This document shows positions 1-10,343 of a stretch of 64,000 nt of DNA, in pieces. This stretch comes from CAMLFJ01 sp035524955. GTDB lineage: Bacteria; Methylomirabilota; Methylomirabilia; Rokubacteriales; CSP1-6. The notes under the pieces were generated by a model, which worked only from the letters and a program-made list of their open reading frames with translations, did not search any database and was not told where the DNA came from. Made by a program: the position numbers and the translations under genes. How positions within the stretch are numbered: the first letter of the stretch is position 1; each line of letters opens with the position of its first letter. The DNA is taken from the NCBI GenBank assembly GCA_035524955.1, contig DATLFG010000074.1:1-64000 (forward strand). The letters run 5' to 3'.

Positions 1-329
1 GGATCGCGACCGCGCCCGACGCGGTCGCGCGCGTGGCCGCGCTCGCGCCGTCCGTCCTGCGGCGGGCCCATGACGGGGACCGGGCCGCCCGGCGCGCCGT
101 GCGCGAGGCGCAGCAGGCGCTCGCGAGCCTCGCCGGACGCACCGCGCGCTCCCTGCACCTGCGGCCGCCGGTCACGCTGAGCTGGGCCGGCGGGCTGCTG
201 GGCCACACGCCGTTCCGGGCGGGCGTCTGGCGCCACCTCCGCGGCCAGGGCCTGCGCATCCGGCCGGTTCGCCCCCGGGCGCCCGCCGCGAGCCCGGCCG
301 CCTGGCGCGCAATCTTCCCGCGCGGCTAG
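1..329 (+). CDS. C-terminal part of a BadF/BadG/BcrA/BcrD-type ATPase or N-acetylglucosamine-kinase-like protein (5' end outside window)
   Basis: An open frame enters from the left edge in the third reading frame and ends with TAG at 327-329, so only about 108 C-terminal residues are present. The stretch around 'LSWAGGLLG' followed by a hydrophobic 'FRAGVWRHL' helix resembles the last beta strand and helix of the ASKHA kinase fold in the BadF/GlcNAc kinase family, where 'GG' contacts nucleotide. The motif is short, so the family call rests on pattern resemblance only. A GTG at 33 lies in frame but is internal. The gene is followed by a double-hairpin repeat that probably ends transcription. 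Confidence 0.45.
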   Translation, partial: IATAPDAVARVAALAPSVLRRAHDGDRAARRAVREAQQALASLAGRTARSLHLRPPVTLSWAGGLLGHTPFRAGVWRHLRGQGLRIRPVRPRAPAASPAAWRAIFPRG

Positions 330-332
330 GGA

Positions 333-409
333 ACTCGGAGGGGGGCTGCGCCCCCCTTCCGAACCTCCCCCGGGAGATCGGAAGCGCGGGCGAAGCCCGC
401 GCTCGAACG
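333..409. repeat. Dispersed double-hairpin element, copy 1 (terminator-like)
   Basis: Begins ACTCGGAGGGGGG and contains two perfect inverted repeats: GGGGGGC/GCCCCCC around a TGC loop, and GCGGGC/GCCCGC around GAA. A closely matching copy lies at 1971-2040. Both copies sit directly after a stop codon and both end in GCTCGAACG, which suggests one mobile or amplified palindromic element used as a transcription terminator. Confidence 0.7.
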
Positions 410-458
410 TGGACCACTCCGCTGGCGGCGGATCGTCCGAGGTTACCGGGACAGACTC

Positions 459-701
459 CTAGCCGGCCGCGCCGGGGGGCGGGCTCATGGCGGTCCGGAT
501 CAGCGCGGGCAAGCCCTCCAGCCACTCGTCCAGCGGCGTCTCCGCGTCCACCGTGATCTCGAACTTGCCGCTCGGCAGCTTGCGGACGCGGCCCTTGCCG
601 GGGCCGAGGGGAATGACGAGCGCTTCGCGGTGCACCCCGAGCGCATCGGTCACCGCGAAGATCTTGTTGATCTCCGCCATGCCCACCGCCTCGAGCGTCA
701 C
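459..701 (-). CDS. Small conserved-looking hypothetical protein (80 aa)
   Basis: I do not recognise this protein. It is acidic-to-neutral, without a signal peptide or membrane segment, and reads like a compact alpha/beta fold ('FAVTDALGVHREALVIPLGPGKG', then a charged C-terminus). Its ATG overlaps the stop of the upstream secreted-protein gene by four bases (ATGA), so the two are probably translated together. A second ATG seven codons in (MAEINKIF) is an equally possible start. Confidence 0.5.
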   Translation of the reverse strand: MTLEAVGMAEINKIFAVTDALGVHREALVIPLGPGKGRVRKLPSGKFEITVDAETPLDEWLEGLPALIRTAMSPPPGAAG

Positions 702-1057
702 GGCGCCCCGCGCTGCCCTAGCGGCGGCCGCTCACCGCCGGGCACCACCACGGGGTTGCGCCCGTCGGGTGTGGTCGTGACGAGCGGCGGGACCTCGACG
801 CGCCGGCCGTTGACATCGCGCTCGTAGTGGCCCGGAACGAGCACCTCGCGCCCCTGGGCGGGCGAGTACACGCGCCGCGGCGGCACGTAGGTCTCGGCGG
901 GCCGTGCCGGCGGGGGCAGCGTGCCGAAGGGCTGGGTGGCGAGGCCGCGCGCCCGATCGATCGCGTCGGGCGGGCGGCCGCCGGGCAGCCCCTGGGCGAC
1001 CACGGGCCCCGCCACGCCCAGCAGGCTCACGATCACGATCGCGCGAAGCATGCGCAT
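698..1057 (-). CDS. Exported proline-rich small protein
   Basis: Residues 1-21 (MRMLRAIVIVSLLGVAGPVVA) form a clear Sec signal peptide ending at an AxA-type site; the mature part is rich in Pro, Arg and Val with no recognisable domain ('RVYSPAQGREVLVPGHYERD'). A longer frame opens at 1096, but the start at 1057 puts the signal peptide at the N-terminus and lies 10 bases after a minus-strand TACGCT box, so I prefer it. ATG at 1051 is a further option. Function unknown; the envelope location is inferred. Confidence 0.55.
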   Translation of the reverse strand: MRMLRAIVIVSLLGVAGPVVAQGLPGGRPPDAIDRARGLATQPFGTLPPPARPAETYVPPRRVYSPAQGREVLVPGHYERDVNGRRVEVPPLVTTTPDGRNPVVVPGGERPPLGQRGAP

Positions 1058-1067
1058 CACATCGCCC

Positions 1068-1073
1068 AGCGTA
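1068..1073 (-). promoter_or_regulatory. -10 box TACGCT for the 1057 gene
   Basis: Minus-strand TACGCT ends 10 bases before the ATG at 1057 and there is no Shine-Dalgarno between them. It fits the TANNNT boxes found just upstream of many starts in this window. Confidence 0.35.
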
Positions 1074-1112
1074 GCCCCGGCGATCCGGATGCGCAAGGCG
1101 ACGCGTCCGTGC

Positions 1113-1118
1113 TAGGCT
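1113..1118 (+). promoter_or_regulatory. -10 box TAGGCT for the amidohydrolase
   Basis: TAGGCT ends six bases before the GTG at 1125, leaving no room for a ribosome-binding site, so the transcript would be leaderless. The same hexamer precedes the genes starting at 19731, 47161 and 57331. Confidence 0.5.
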
Positions 1119-1124
1119 CCGATC

Positions 1125-1967
1125 GTGCGGTTGTGGATCGCGGCGCGCCTGCTTCCCCTGATCACCCTGACGCTCGTCGCCGTCGGGGCCGAATCATCGC
1201 GCGCCCAGAGCCCCGAACTGCCGATCTTCGACACGCACATCCACTACAGCGCCCCCGACTGGATCGAGTACCCGCCCGACCGCATCCTGGGCATCCTCGG
1301 CAAGGCGGGGATCAAGCGCGCGCTCGTCTCGAGCACGCCCGACGACGGCACGCTCGCGCTCCACGCGAAGGATCCCGCGCGCATCGTGCCGATCCTGCGG
1401 CCGTACCGCACCCGGGCCGACATGGGCCACTGGTGGCAGGACCCCGCGGTGCTCGCCTACGTGCAGGAGCGCCTGCAGAAGAACCCCGGCGTGCACCGAG
1501 GCATCGGCGAGTTCCACCTCTTCGGCGGGCAGACCGGCACCTTCGTGATCAAGCGCATCACCGAGATGGCGGTCCAGGCGAACCTCTATCTCCACGCCCA
1601 TTCGGACGAGCTCGCGATCATCGAGCTCTTCACGGTCGAGCCGCGCCTGCGCATCATCTGGGCGCACGCGGGCATGACCTCGGGCCCGGACGCGGTGGGC
1701 GCCCTGCTCGACCGCTACCCGACCCTCTGGGTGGACCTGGCCATCCGCAACAGTGACGTGGCTCCGGGCGGCACGCTCGATCCGGGCTGGCGCGCGGTGT
1801 TCCTGCGCCATCCCGACCGCTTCCTGGCCGGGACCGATACGTGGATGACGTCGCGCTGGGAGGCGCTGCCGGGCTCGGTGACGGAAGTGCGGAGCTACCT
1901 GAGCCAGCTCCCGCGCGACGTGGCCGAGAAGATCGCGTTCAGGAACGCCGAGCGCCTCTTCCCGTAG
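1125..1967 (+). CDS. Exported metal-dependent amidohydrolase (amidohydrolase_2/TIM-barrel family)
   Basis: A predicted hydrolase or decarboxylase exported to the periplasm. Residues 1-27 form a signal peptide (MRLWIAARLLPLITLTLVAV..). The mature protein opens with 'IFDTHIHYS', the HxH metal pair of the amidohydrolase barrel, followed by 'HAHSDELAI' (His on a later strand), 'IIWAHAGM' (His) and 'FLAGTDTW' (the catalytic or metal Asp). The length (280 aa) is normal for the family. The substrate cannot be read from sequence. It is a single-gene unit: a TAGGCT box lies upstream and a hairpin element directly after the stop. Confidence 0.75.
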   Translation: MRLWIAARLLPLITLTLVAVGAESSRAQSPELPIFDTHIHYSAPDWIEYPPDRILGILGKAGIKRALVSSTPDDGTLALHAKDPARIVPILRPYRTRADMGHWWQDPAVLAYVQERLQKNPGVHRGIGEFHLFGGQTGTFVIKRITEMAVQANLYLHAHSDELAIIELFTVEPRLRIIWAHAGMTSGPDAVGALLDRYPTLWVDLAIRNSDVAPGGTLDPGWRAVFLRHPDRFLAGTDTWMTSRWEALPGSVTEVRSYLSQLPRDVAEKIAFRNAERLFP

Positions 1968-1970
1968 GTG

Positions 1971-2040
1971 ACTCGGAAGGGGGGCTTCGCCCCCCTTCCG
2001 AACCTCCCCCCGAAGCCCGGGCGAAGCCCGCGCTCGAACG
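1971..2040. repeat. Dispersed double-hairpin element, copy 2 (bidirectional terminator candidate)
   Basis: Nearly identical to 333-409: ACTCGGAAGGGGGG, a GGGGGGC/GCCCCCC stem with loop TTC, then CGGGCGAAGCCCG and GCTCGAACG. It separates the convergent amidohydrolase (ends 1967) and Ldh-type dehydrogenase (ends 2062), so it may terminate both. Confidence 0.7.
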
Positions 2041-2061
2041 CGCGAATGGACGCGCAGGCTG

Positions 2062-3087
2062 CTAGACGCCAAGCTCCGCGGCCGTCGTCTCGATCTGGCT
2101 CCAGGTCTGATCCTCGATGACAATGCCCTGCCGGCGGCGCTCCGCCTCGAGCCGCGCCTCCGGCTCGCCCGGGATCAGGATCTCGGTGGCGCCCTGGGCG
2201 AGCGGCGCCGACTTCACCCACCCGAAGAGCGAGGCCACCTGGCGGTGGAACTCGGGCAGCGGCAGGAACCGCTCCACGTCGAGGCAGATCATGAGCGTGC
2301 CGTTGGCGAAGACGCCGGGCGGGGGTCCCGCGGGGCCGGTACCGGAGAGGATGCCGCCCAGGATCTCCACCGCGAGCGAGAGCCCGTAGCCCTTGTGCTC
2401 GCCCGCGGTGAGCAGCGCGCCGGGCGGGCTGCCGTAGAAGATCTCGGGATCCGTCTGCGGCCGGCCCTGCGCGTCCACGAACCAGCCGGGCGGGGCCGGC
2501 TGCTTGCGGTTGCGCTTGACGCGCAGTTTCCCCTCGGCCACCACGCTGGTGGCGAAGTCGAGGACCATCGCGGGGCCGCCCGCGCCGGGGACGCCGACCG
2601 CGTGCGGGTTCGTGCCGAGGCGGCGCGCGGCGCCGCCCCACGGGGCCACGTTGAGGCCGTGCACGCAGTTGGCCCAGAGCATGCCGACGAGCCCGGCGTC
2701 GGCCGCCATCTCCGCGTAGTCGGCGAGCCGCCCCACGTGGCTGGTGCGCGAGGTGGACGCCGCGCTCAGGCCGCCCGCCTTCGCCTTCGCGATCGCCATC
2801 TCCATCGCGCGGCGGCCCACCACCTGGCCGAAGCCGCCGCCGCCGTCGAGGCGCGCCAGCGTGGGCGTCTCCGCGATGACGGTCACCGGCGACCGGGGAT
2901 CCACGTCCTTCCGCTTGACCGCCTCCCAGTACTGGGGGATCCGGATGACGCCGTGAGAATCGTGGCCGCGCAGATTGGCGCGCACGAGCAGCGCGGCGAT
3001 CCACGCCGCGTCGCCGTCCGGCGCGCCCATCGCGGTGAAGAGGCGGGTGGCCTTCGCCTCGAGCCGGGCGGGGTCGATGGTCGGCAT
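2062..3087 (-). CDS. Ldh-family NAD(P)-dependent 2-hydroxyacid (malate/L-lactate/ureidoglycolate) dehydrogenase
   Basis: 341 aa, the usual length of the Ldh_2 family, which oxidises 2-hydroxy acids with NAD(P)H in the cytoplasm and is unrelated to classical Rossmann LDH. Family-typical features are 'RANLRGHDSHGVIRIPQY' near the N-terminus (catalytic His in the DSHG motif), 'DGGGGFGQVVGRRAM', 'TSHVGRLADYAEMAADAGLVG', and 'VLDFATSVVAEGK' followed by a lysine-rich stretch. The start ATG at 3087 is chosen because the DSHG motif then sits near residue 45 and a minus-strand TATTGT box ends seven bases upstream. It is divergent from the cupin gene with only 21 bp between starts. The substrate is uncertain. 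Confidence 0.85.
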   Translation of the reverse strand: MPTIDPARLEAKATRLFTAMGAPDGDAAWIAALLVRANLRGHDSHGVIRIPQYWEAVKRKDVDPRSPVTVIAETPTLARLDGGGGFGQVVGRRAMEMAIAKAKAGGLSAASTSRTSHVGRLADYAEMAADAGLVGMLWANCVHGLNVAPWGGAARRLGTNPHAVGVPGAGGPAMVLDFATSVVAEGKLRVKRNRKQPAPPGWFVDAQGRPQTDPEIFYGSPPGALLTAGEHKGYGLSLAVEILGGILSGTGPAGPPPGVFANGTLMICLDVERFLPLPEFHRQVASLFGWVKSAPLAQGATEILIPGEPEARLEAERRRQGIVIEDQTWSQIETTAAELGV

Positions 3088-3093
3088 GTCGAC

Positions 3094-3100
3094 TACAATA
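3094..3100. promoter_or_regulatory. Overlapping divergent -10 boxes (TACAAT plus, TATTGT minus)
   Basis: In the 21-bp gap between two divergent starts, TACAAT (3094-3099, plus) ends nine bases before the cupin ATG and TATTGT (3100-3095, minus) ends seven bases before the dehydrogenase ATG. One short AT-rich patch thus seems to serve both genes, with no Shine-Dalgarno on either side. Confidence 0.5.
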
Positions 3101-3108
3101 GCCCAGCG

Positions 3109-3450
3109 ATGGACCGCACGAAAGCCGAGCGCGAGTTCTTCGATCCGGCGCCCCTGCCGTGGCGCCCCGCGCCCGGATTCCCCTCGGGCGTCTGGGAGCA
3201 GGTCATCAGCGGCGGCGACGACGAGGGCGTGACCACGCGGCTGCTCCGCTTCGATCCGGGTGGGGGGAACGACCGCGTCGTGACCCACGACTTCTGGGAG
3301 GAGATCTACATCATCTCGGGCACCCTCGAGTGCGGCGGCCATCCCTACCCGGCGGGCTCGGTGGCGGTGCGGCCGCCCGGCATGCCGCACGGGCCATTCC
3401 GCTCGGCGGGGGGCTGCGTGAGCTTCGAGGTTCGCTACCGGCTCCGCTGA
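3109..3450 (+). CDS. Single-domain cupin protein
   Basis: A 113-aa cupin. The two cupin motifs are visible: 'RVVTHDFWEEIYIISGTLECGGHPYPAG' (motif 1, with E replacing the second His) and 'PPGMPHGPF' (motif 2 His). It resembles ChrR-like or dioxygenase-like small cupins, which may bind a metal and a small acid. The start ATG follows a TACAAT box by nine bases, so the message looks leaderless. The shared promoter patch suggests a role linked to the divergent 2-hydroxyacid dehydrogenase, but no reaction can be assigned. Confidence 0.7.
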   Translation: MDRTKAEREFFDPAPLPWRPAPGFPSGVWEQVISGGDDEGVTTRLLRFDPGGGNDRVVTHDFWEEIYIISGTLECGGHPYPAGSVAVRPPGMPHGPFRSAGGCVSFEVRYRLR

Positions 3451-3455
3451 CGGGG

Positions 3456-3484
3456 TTGTCGCCACCCCCCTCCGGCCGTATCCT
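3456..3484 (+). promoter_or_regulatory. Possible sigma-70-type promoter for the hybrid histidine kinase
   Basis: TTGTCG (3456-3461) and TATCCT (3479-3484) are separated by exactly 17 bases, each matching four of six consensus positions. The kinase would then have a leader of more than 110 bases, unlike the leaderless genes nearby. Confidence 0.35.
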
Positions 3485-3604
3485 GGACCTGCGCGGCCTG
3501 GGCCGAGGGTCGCGCGCCTATGACAGGTCCACGGCGGAGTTCGCGTCATCCGTAGCGGTGGCCGCGAGAGGCCCCATTCGCGGACGGGCGCTGATCGAGG
3601 ACGC

Positions 3605-6652
<3,048 letters not shown>

Positions 6653-6679
6653 CCCCTCCACGACCCGGCCGCCCCGATC

Positions 6680-7090
6680 ATGATCGAGCGCCCCATCCGC
6701 GTGCTGGTGGCCAAGGTCGGCCTGGACGGGCACGACCGCGGCGCGAAGGTCGTGGCCCGCTGCCTGCGCGACGCGGGCATGGAGGTCGTCTACACCGGGC
6801 TGCACCGCACGCCCGAGGAGGTGGTGGCGGCGGCGGTGCAGGAGGACGTCGACGTGCTCGGGGTCAGCATCCTCTCGGGCGCCCACCTCACGCTGCTGCC
6901 GCGCGTGCTCGAGCTGATGCGCGGCGCGCGCGCCGAGGACATCCTGCTGGTGGCGGGCGGGGTGATCCCGGACGAGGACGTGCCGGTGCTGCGCGACATG
7001 GGCGTGGCCGAGGTGCTCCTGCAGGACACGCCGCCCGACACGATCGTGGCCCGCATCCGCGACCTGGTGGCGGCGCGGCCGACCCGCTGA
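6680..7090 (+). CDS. hcmB: Cobalamin-binding small subunit of an acyl-CoA mutase (probable 2-hydroxyisobutyryl-CoA mutase)
   Basis: 136 aa, the size of stand-alone B12 subunits such as IcmB and HcmB. The DxHxxG cobalamin motif is present as Asp16-x-His18-xx-Gly21, where His18 is the lower axial cobalt ligand; 'SILSGAH' and 'VAGGVIPDED' complete the Rossmann-like B12 fold that holds the nucleotide tail. It works with the large subunit encoded at 8661. It is separated from that subunit by a CoA-ligase gene, with only four bases to the ligase start, so all are probably one operon. The gap before it (27 bp) is too short for a cobalamin riboswitch. Confidence 0.85.
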   Translation: MIERPIRVLVAKVGLDGHDRGAKVVARCLRDAGMEVVYTGLHRTPEEVVAAAVQEDVDVLGVSILSGAHLTLLPRVLELMRGARAEDILLVAGGVIPDEDVPVLRDMGVAEVLLQDTPPDTIVARIRDLVAARPTR

Positions 7091-7094
7091 GCCG

Positions 7095-8522
7095 ATGGCC
7101 CACGCGGGCGGGACGCGCGGCGTGGACCTGACGGTCTGGCCGCCGCGCTACGACCCCACCTACCGGCCCGCGCCGAGCAGCGAGCACTGGCTCCCCGAGG
7201 TCGAGTGCGCGGAGCCCGCCGCGCGCGACGCGCTCGTCTTCGCCAAGCTCACGCGGCAGGTCCGCTACGCGTGGGAGCGCAGCGCGTTCTACCGGCGGCG
7301 GTGGCAGGCGGCGGGCGTGTCGCCGGAGACGCTCGAGAGCCTCGACGACCTCGCGCGCTTCCCGGTGGTGCAGAAGGCGGAGCTGCGGGCCGCGCAGGCG
7401 GCCGCGCCGCCCTTCGGCGACTACCTCTGCATCGAGCCCGCGGACGTCGCGCGCATCCACGGCACCAGCGGCACCACCGGCCGGCCCACCGTCTTCGGCA
7501 TCGGGGCGGACGACTGGGGGCGCATCGCGGAGGCCCACGCGCGCATCCTCTGGGGCTTGGGCATCCGCCCGGGCGACCGCATCCTGATCTGCTCGTTCTT
7601 CAGCCTCTACCTGGGCTCGTGGGGCGCCCTCGCGGGCGGCGAGCGGCTCGGCGCCACCGTGTTCCCCTTCGGCGCGGGCGCCCAGGGTCAGACCCTCCAG
7701 GCCGTGCAGTGGGCCCGCGATCTCCGGCCGACCGCGTTCTACGGCACGCCGTCCTACGCGCTGCACTTCGCGGAGACCGCGCGCCGCGAGGGCATCGACC
7801 CGGCCGGCCTCGGCTTCCGCGTCCTCTTCTTCTCCGGCGAGCCGGGCGCGGGCATCCCGGCGACCCGCGCGCTGATCGAGCAGACCTTCGGCGGCATCTG
7901 CGTGGACATGGGCAGCATGGCCGAGATGTCACCCTGGATGACCAACGGCGAGTGCCGCCACCGCACCGGCATGCATCTCTGGCAGGATCTCGTCTACACG
8001 CAGGTCTGCGATCCGGAGACGTTCCGGCCCCTGCCCTACGGCGCCGAGGGCACGCCCGTGTACACTCACCTCGAGCGGACCTCCCAGCCCATGATCCGGC
8101 TGGTCTCGGGCGATCGCGCGCGCTGGGTGGATGCGCCGTGCCCCTGCGGACGGACCTACCCGCGGCTGCCGGACGGGCTCTACGGTCGCTTCGACGACAT
8201 GATCATCGTGCGCGGCGAGAACATCTACCCGAGCGCCATCGAGGACACGCTGCGCGCCATCGACGGGTTCGGCGGCGAGTTTCGCGTGATCGTCTCCCGG
8301 CGCGAGGCCATGGACGAGCTGCTGGTCCGGGCCGAGTACACCGCCGGCCACGGCGCCCGCCTCGACGCGCTGCGCGCGCTGATGCGCGAGCGCCTGCGGG
8401 TGCGTCTCGGCGTGCACCCGATCGTGGATCTCGTCCCCGAGGGCACGCTCCCGCGCACCGAGTTCAAGGCCCGCCGCGTGATCGACGACCGCGACCTCTA
8501 CCGCCAGACCCTCCAGCGATGA
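7095..8522 (+). CDS. Phenylacetate-CoA-ligase-like acyl-CoA ligase (candidate 2-hydroxyisobutyrate-CoA ligase)
   Basis: 475 aa ANL-superfamily enzyme of the PaaK branch, which adenylates a carboxylic acid and transfers it to CoA. Visible motifs are 'HGTSGTTGRPT' (P-loop for ATP), 'DMGSMAEMSPW' in the acid/adenylate pocket, 'LVSGDRARW' and 'CPCGRTYPRL' (a zinc-like CxC pair common in PaaK relatives), and 'YGRFDDMIIVRGENIYPSAIE' (hinge). The C-terminal 'PRTEFKARRV' carries the family lysine. Lying between the two B12-mutase subunits, it most likely makes the CoA ester that the mutase rearranges. The 2-hydroxyisobutyrate assignment is inferred from the mutase residues, not from the ligase itself. 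Confidence 0.8.
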   Translation: MAHAGGTRGVDLTVWPPRYDPTYRPAPSSEHWLPEVECAEPAARDALVFAKLTRQVRYAWERSAFYRRRWQAAGVSPETLESLDDLARFPVVQKAELRAAQAAAPPFGDYLCIEPADVARIHGTSGTTGRPTVFGIGADDWGRIAEAHARILWGLGIRPGDRILICSFFSLYLGSWGALAGGERLGATVFPFGAGAQGQTLQAVQWARDLRPTAFYGTPSYALHFAETARREGIDPAGLGFRVLFFSGEPGAGIPATRALIEQTFGGICVDMGSMAEMSPWMTNGECRHRTGMHLWQDLVYTQVCDPETFRPLPYGAEGTPVYTHLERTSQPMIRLVSGDRARWVDAPCPCGRTYPRLPDGLYGRFDDMIIVRGENIYPSAIEDTLRAIDGFGGEFRVIVSRREAMDELLVRAEYTAGHGARLDALRALMRERLRVRLGVHPIVDLVPEGTLPRTEFKARRVIDDRDLYRQTLQR

Positions 8523-8660
8523 GCGCACACCCAAACGCGAGCCCCCCGGCGCGAGCCCCCGGCACCACACGCGAGGCAGTTCGGATGAGCGCCGAAGGCG
8601 CGAAGGAGCAGAACCGCCGACCGGAATCATCCACGTTCAAGCTACATGAAAGGGCTTCAC
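8523..8660. other. Intergenic gap with direct repeat and small hairpin
   Basis: The 138-bp gap between ligase and mutase holds a direct repeat of GCGAGCCCCC (8537-8546 and 8551-8560) and a perfect small hairpin GCGCC-GAA-GGCGC (8589-8601). The start of hcmA at 8661 has an AAAGGG ribosome-binding site at about 8649. The hairpin could tune subunit ratio by partial termination or mRNA processing. Confidence 0.4.
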
Positions 8661-10343
8661 ATGTTTGATCGCGAAGCGCTCAAGCGTCACGCCGAGGAAC
8701 GGGCCGCGTGGGAGGCCGGGGAGCTCGCCGAGTTCCTGGCCCGCCAGCCGGAGGCGCGCGGCGACTATCGCACCGGATCGGGCCTGCCCGTGCAGCGCCT
8801 GTACACGCCGGAGGACATCGCGGACGCGCCCGCCGACAATATCGGCCTGCCCGGCCGCTATCCCTACACGCGCGGGCCCTATCCCACCATGTACCGGGGC
8901 CGCAACTGGACGATGCGCCAGATCGCGGGCTTCGGCACCGGGGAAGACACCAACGGCCGCTTCCGCTACCTCATCGAGCAGGGGCAGACCGGGCTCAGCG
9001 TGGACTTCGACATGCCCACGCTGATGGGCTACGACTCCGACGACCCCCGCTCGCTCGGCGAGGTCGGGCGCGAGGGCGTGGCGATCGACACCCTCGACGA
9101 CATGGAAGCGCTCTTCGCGGACATCGACCTCGAGCGCATCTCGGTCTCGATGACCATCAACCCCAGCGCGTGGATCCTACTCGCCATGTACGTGGCGCTC
9201 GCGGAGTCGCGCGGCTTCGACCTGAACCGGCTCTCCGGCACCGTGCAGGCCGACATCCTGAAGGAGTACATCGCCCAGAAGGAGTGGATCTTCCCGATCC
9301 GCCCCTCGATGCGGGTGATGCGGGACATGATCGTGTGGAGCGCGCGGAGCCTCGCGCGCTACAATCCGATCAACATCAGCGGCTATCACATCGCGGAGGC
9401 GGGGGCGACCTCGGTGCAGGAGCTGGCCTTCACCATGGCCAACGCGATCGCCTACGTGGAGGAGGTGACGCGCGCGGGGATGCCGGTGGACGAGTTCGCG
9501 CCGCGCCTGGCCTTCTACTTCGTGGCCCAGGCCGACTTCTTCGAGGAGGTGGCCAAGTTCCGCGCGGCCCGGCGCATCTACGCCCGGCTGATGAAGGAGC
9601 GCTTCGGGGCCACCCGAGCCGAGTCCATGCGCCTGCGCTTCCACTGCCAGACCGCCGCGGCCACGCTCACCAAGGCTCAGCCGCTCAACAACGTCATCCG
9701 CACCGCGCTGCAGGCGCTCTCCGCGGTGCTGGGCGGCGCCCAGTCGCTCCACACCAACGGCATGGACGAGGCCTACGCGATCCCCTCCGAGGAGGCGATG
9801 AAGGTCGCGCTGCGCACCCAGCAGATCATCGCGCTGGAGACGCGCGTGCCCCAGGTCGTGGATCCGCTCGGCGGATCCTACTACGTGGAGGCCCTGACCG
9901 ACCGCATCGAGGCCGAGGTCCTCCGCATCCTCGCCCGGGTGGACGCGATGGGCGGCACCATCAAGGCCATCGAGGAGGGCTTCTTCCAGCACGAGATCGC
10001 CGACTCCGCCTACGACTTCGCCCGGCGCAAGGCGGCGGGCGAGCAGCCGGTGATCGGCGTCAATACCCTGGTGGAACCGTCCGAGCCGCCGCCGCTGCCC
10101 ATCCACAAGGTGGATGCCGCGGTCGAGGCGCGTCAGATCGCCCGGCTGAAGGAGACCCGTCGCCGGCGCGACCAGGCCCACGTGGACCGCCTGATGGACC
10201 GGCTCGAGCGGGAGGCGCGCGAGCCCGCGACCAATATCATGCCGGTGACGATCGAGCTCGTGAAGGCGCGCGCCTCGCTTGGCGAGATCGTGGCGCGGCT
10301 CCGCCGGGTCTGGGGTGCCTACATCGAGCGGCCGGTCTTCTGA
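8661..10343 (+). CDS. hcmA: B12-dependent acyl-CoA mutase large subunit, 2-hydroxyisobutyryl-CoA mutase type
   Basis: 560 aa, matching the stand-alone large subunits (HcmA, IcmA) rather than the longer methylmalonyl-CoA mutase chain with a fused B12 domain. It has the barrel core 'YPYTRGPYPTMYRGRNWTMRQ' and 'FDMPTLMGYDSDD'. Two residues decide specificity: Ile88 in 'RQIAGFG' and Asp115 in 'SVDFDMP', 27 apart, correspond to Ile90 and Asp117 of Aquincola HcmA; methylmalonyl- and isobutyryl-CoA mutases carry Tyr or Phe and Ala there (numbering recalled from published work). The expected reaction is 2-hydroxyisobutyryl-CoA to 3-hydroxybutyryl-CoA. The start at 8661 has a good AAAGGG site; a start at 8646 would add five residues. 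No MeaB/MeaH-type chaperone gene is in view. Confidence 0.82.
   Translation: MFDREALKRHAEERAAWEAGELAEFLARQPEARGDYRTGSGLPVQRLYTPEDIADAPADNIGLPGRYPYTRGPYPTMYRGRNWTMRQIAGFGTGEDTNGRFRYLIEQGQTGLSVDFDMPTLMGYDSDDPRSLGEVGREGVAIDTLDDMEALFADIDLERISVSMTINPSAWILLAMYVALAESRGFDLNRLSGTVQADILKEYIAQKEWIFPIRPSMRVMRDMIVWSARSLARYNPINISGYHIAEAGATSVQELAFTMANAIAYVEEVTRAGMPVDEFAPRLAFYFVAQADFFEEVAKFRAARRIYARLMKERFGATRAESMRLRFHCQTAAATLTKAQPLNNVIRTALQALSAVLGGAQSLHTNGMDEAYAIPSEEAMKVALRTQQIIALETRVPQVVDPLGGSYYVEALTDRIEAEVLRILARVDAMGGTIKAIEEGFFQHEIADSAYDFARRKAAGEQPVIGVNTLVEPSEPPPLPIHKVDAAVEARQIARLKETRRRRDQAHVDRLMDRLEREAREPATNIMPVTIELVKARASLGEIVARLRRVWGAYIERPVF

Noticed and set aside
6653..6679. Cobalamin riboswitch before the B12 subunit
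   Set aside because: The gap is 27 bases, far too short, and no B12-box-like sequence is seen.
8646..8660. ATG at 8646 as the mutase start
   Set aside because: Its ribosome-binding site is poor, while AAAGGG lies at ideal distance from ATG 8661.
8646..10343. Methylmalonyl-CoA mutase as the name for the B12 mutase
   Set aside because: Subunit lengths and the Ile/Asp pair fit 2-hydroxyisobutyryl-CoA mutase better; methylmalonyl-CoA mutase has Tyr and Ala there.
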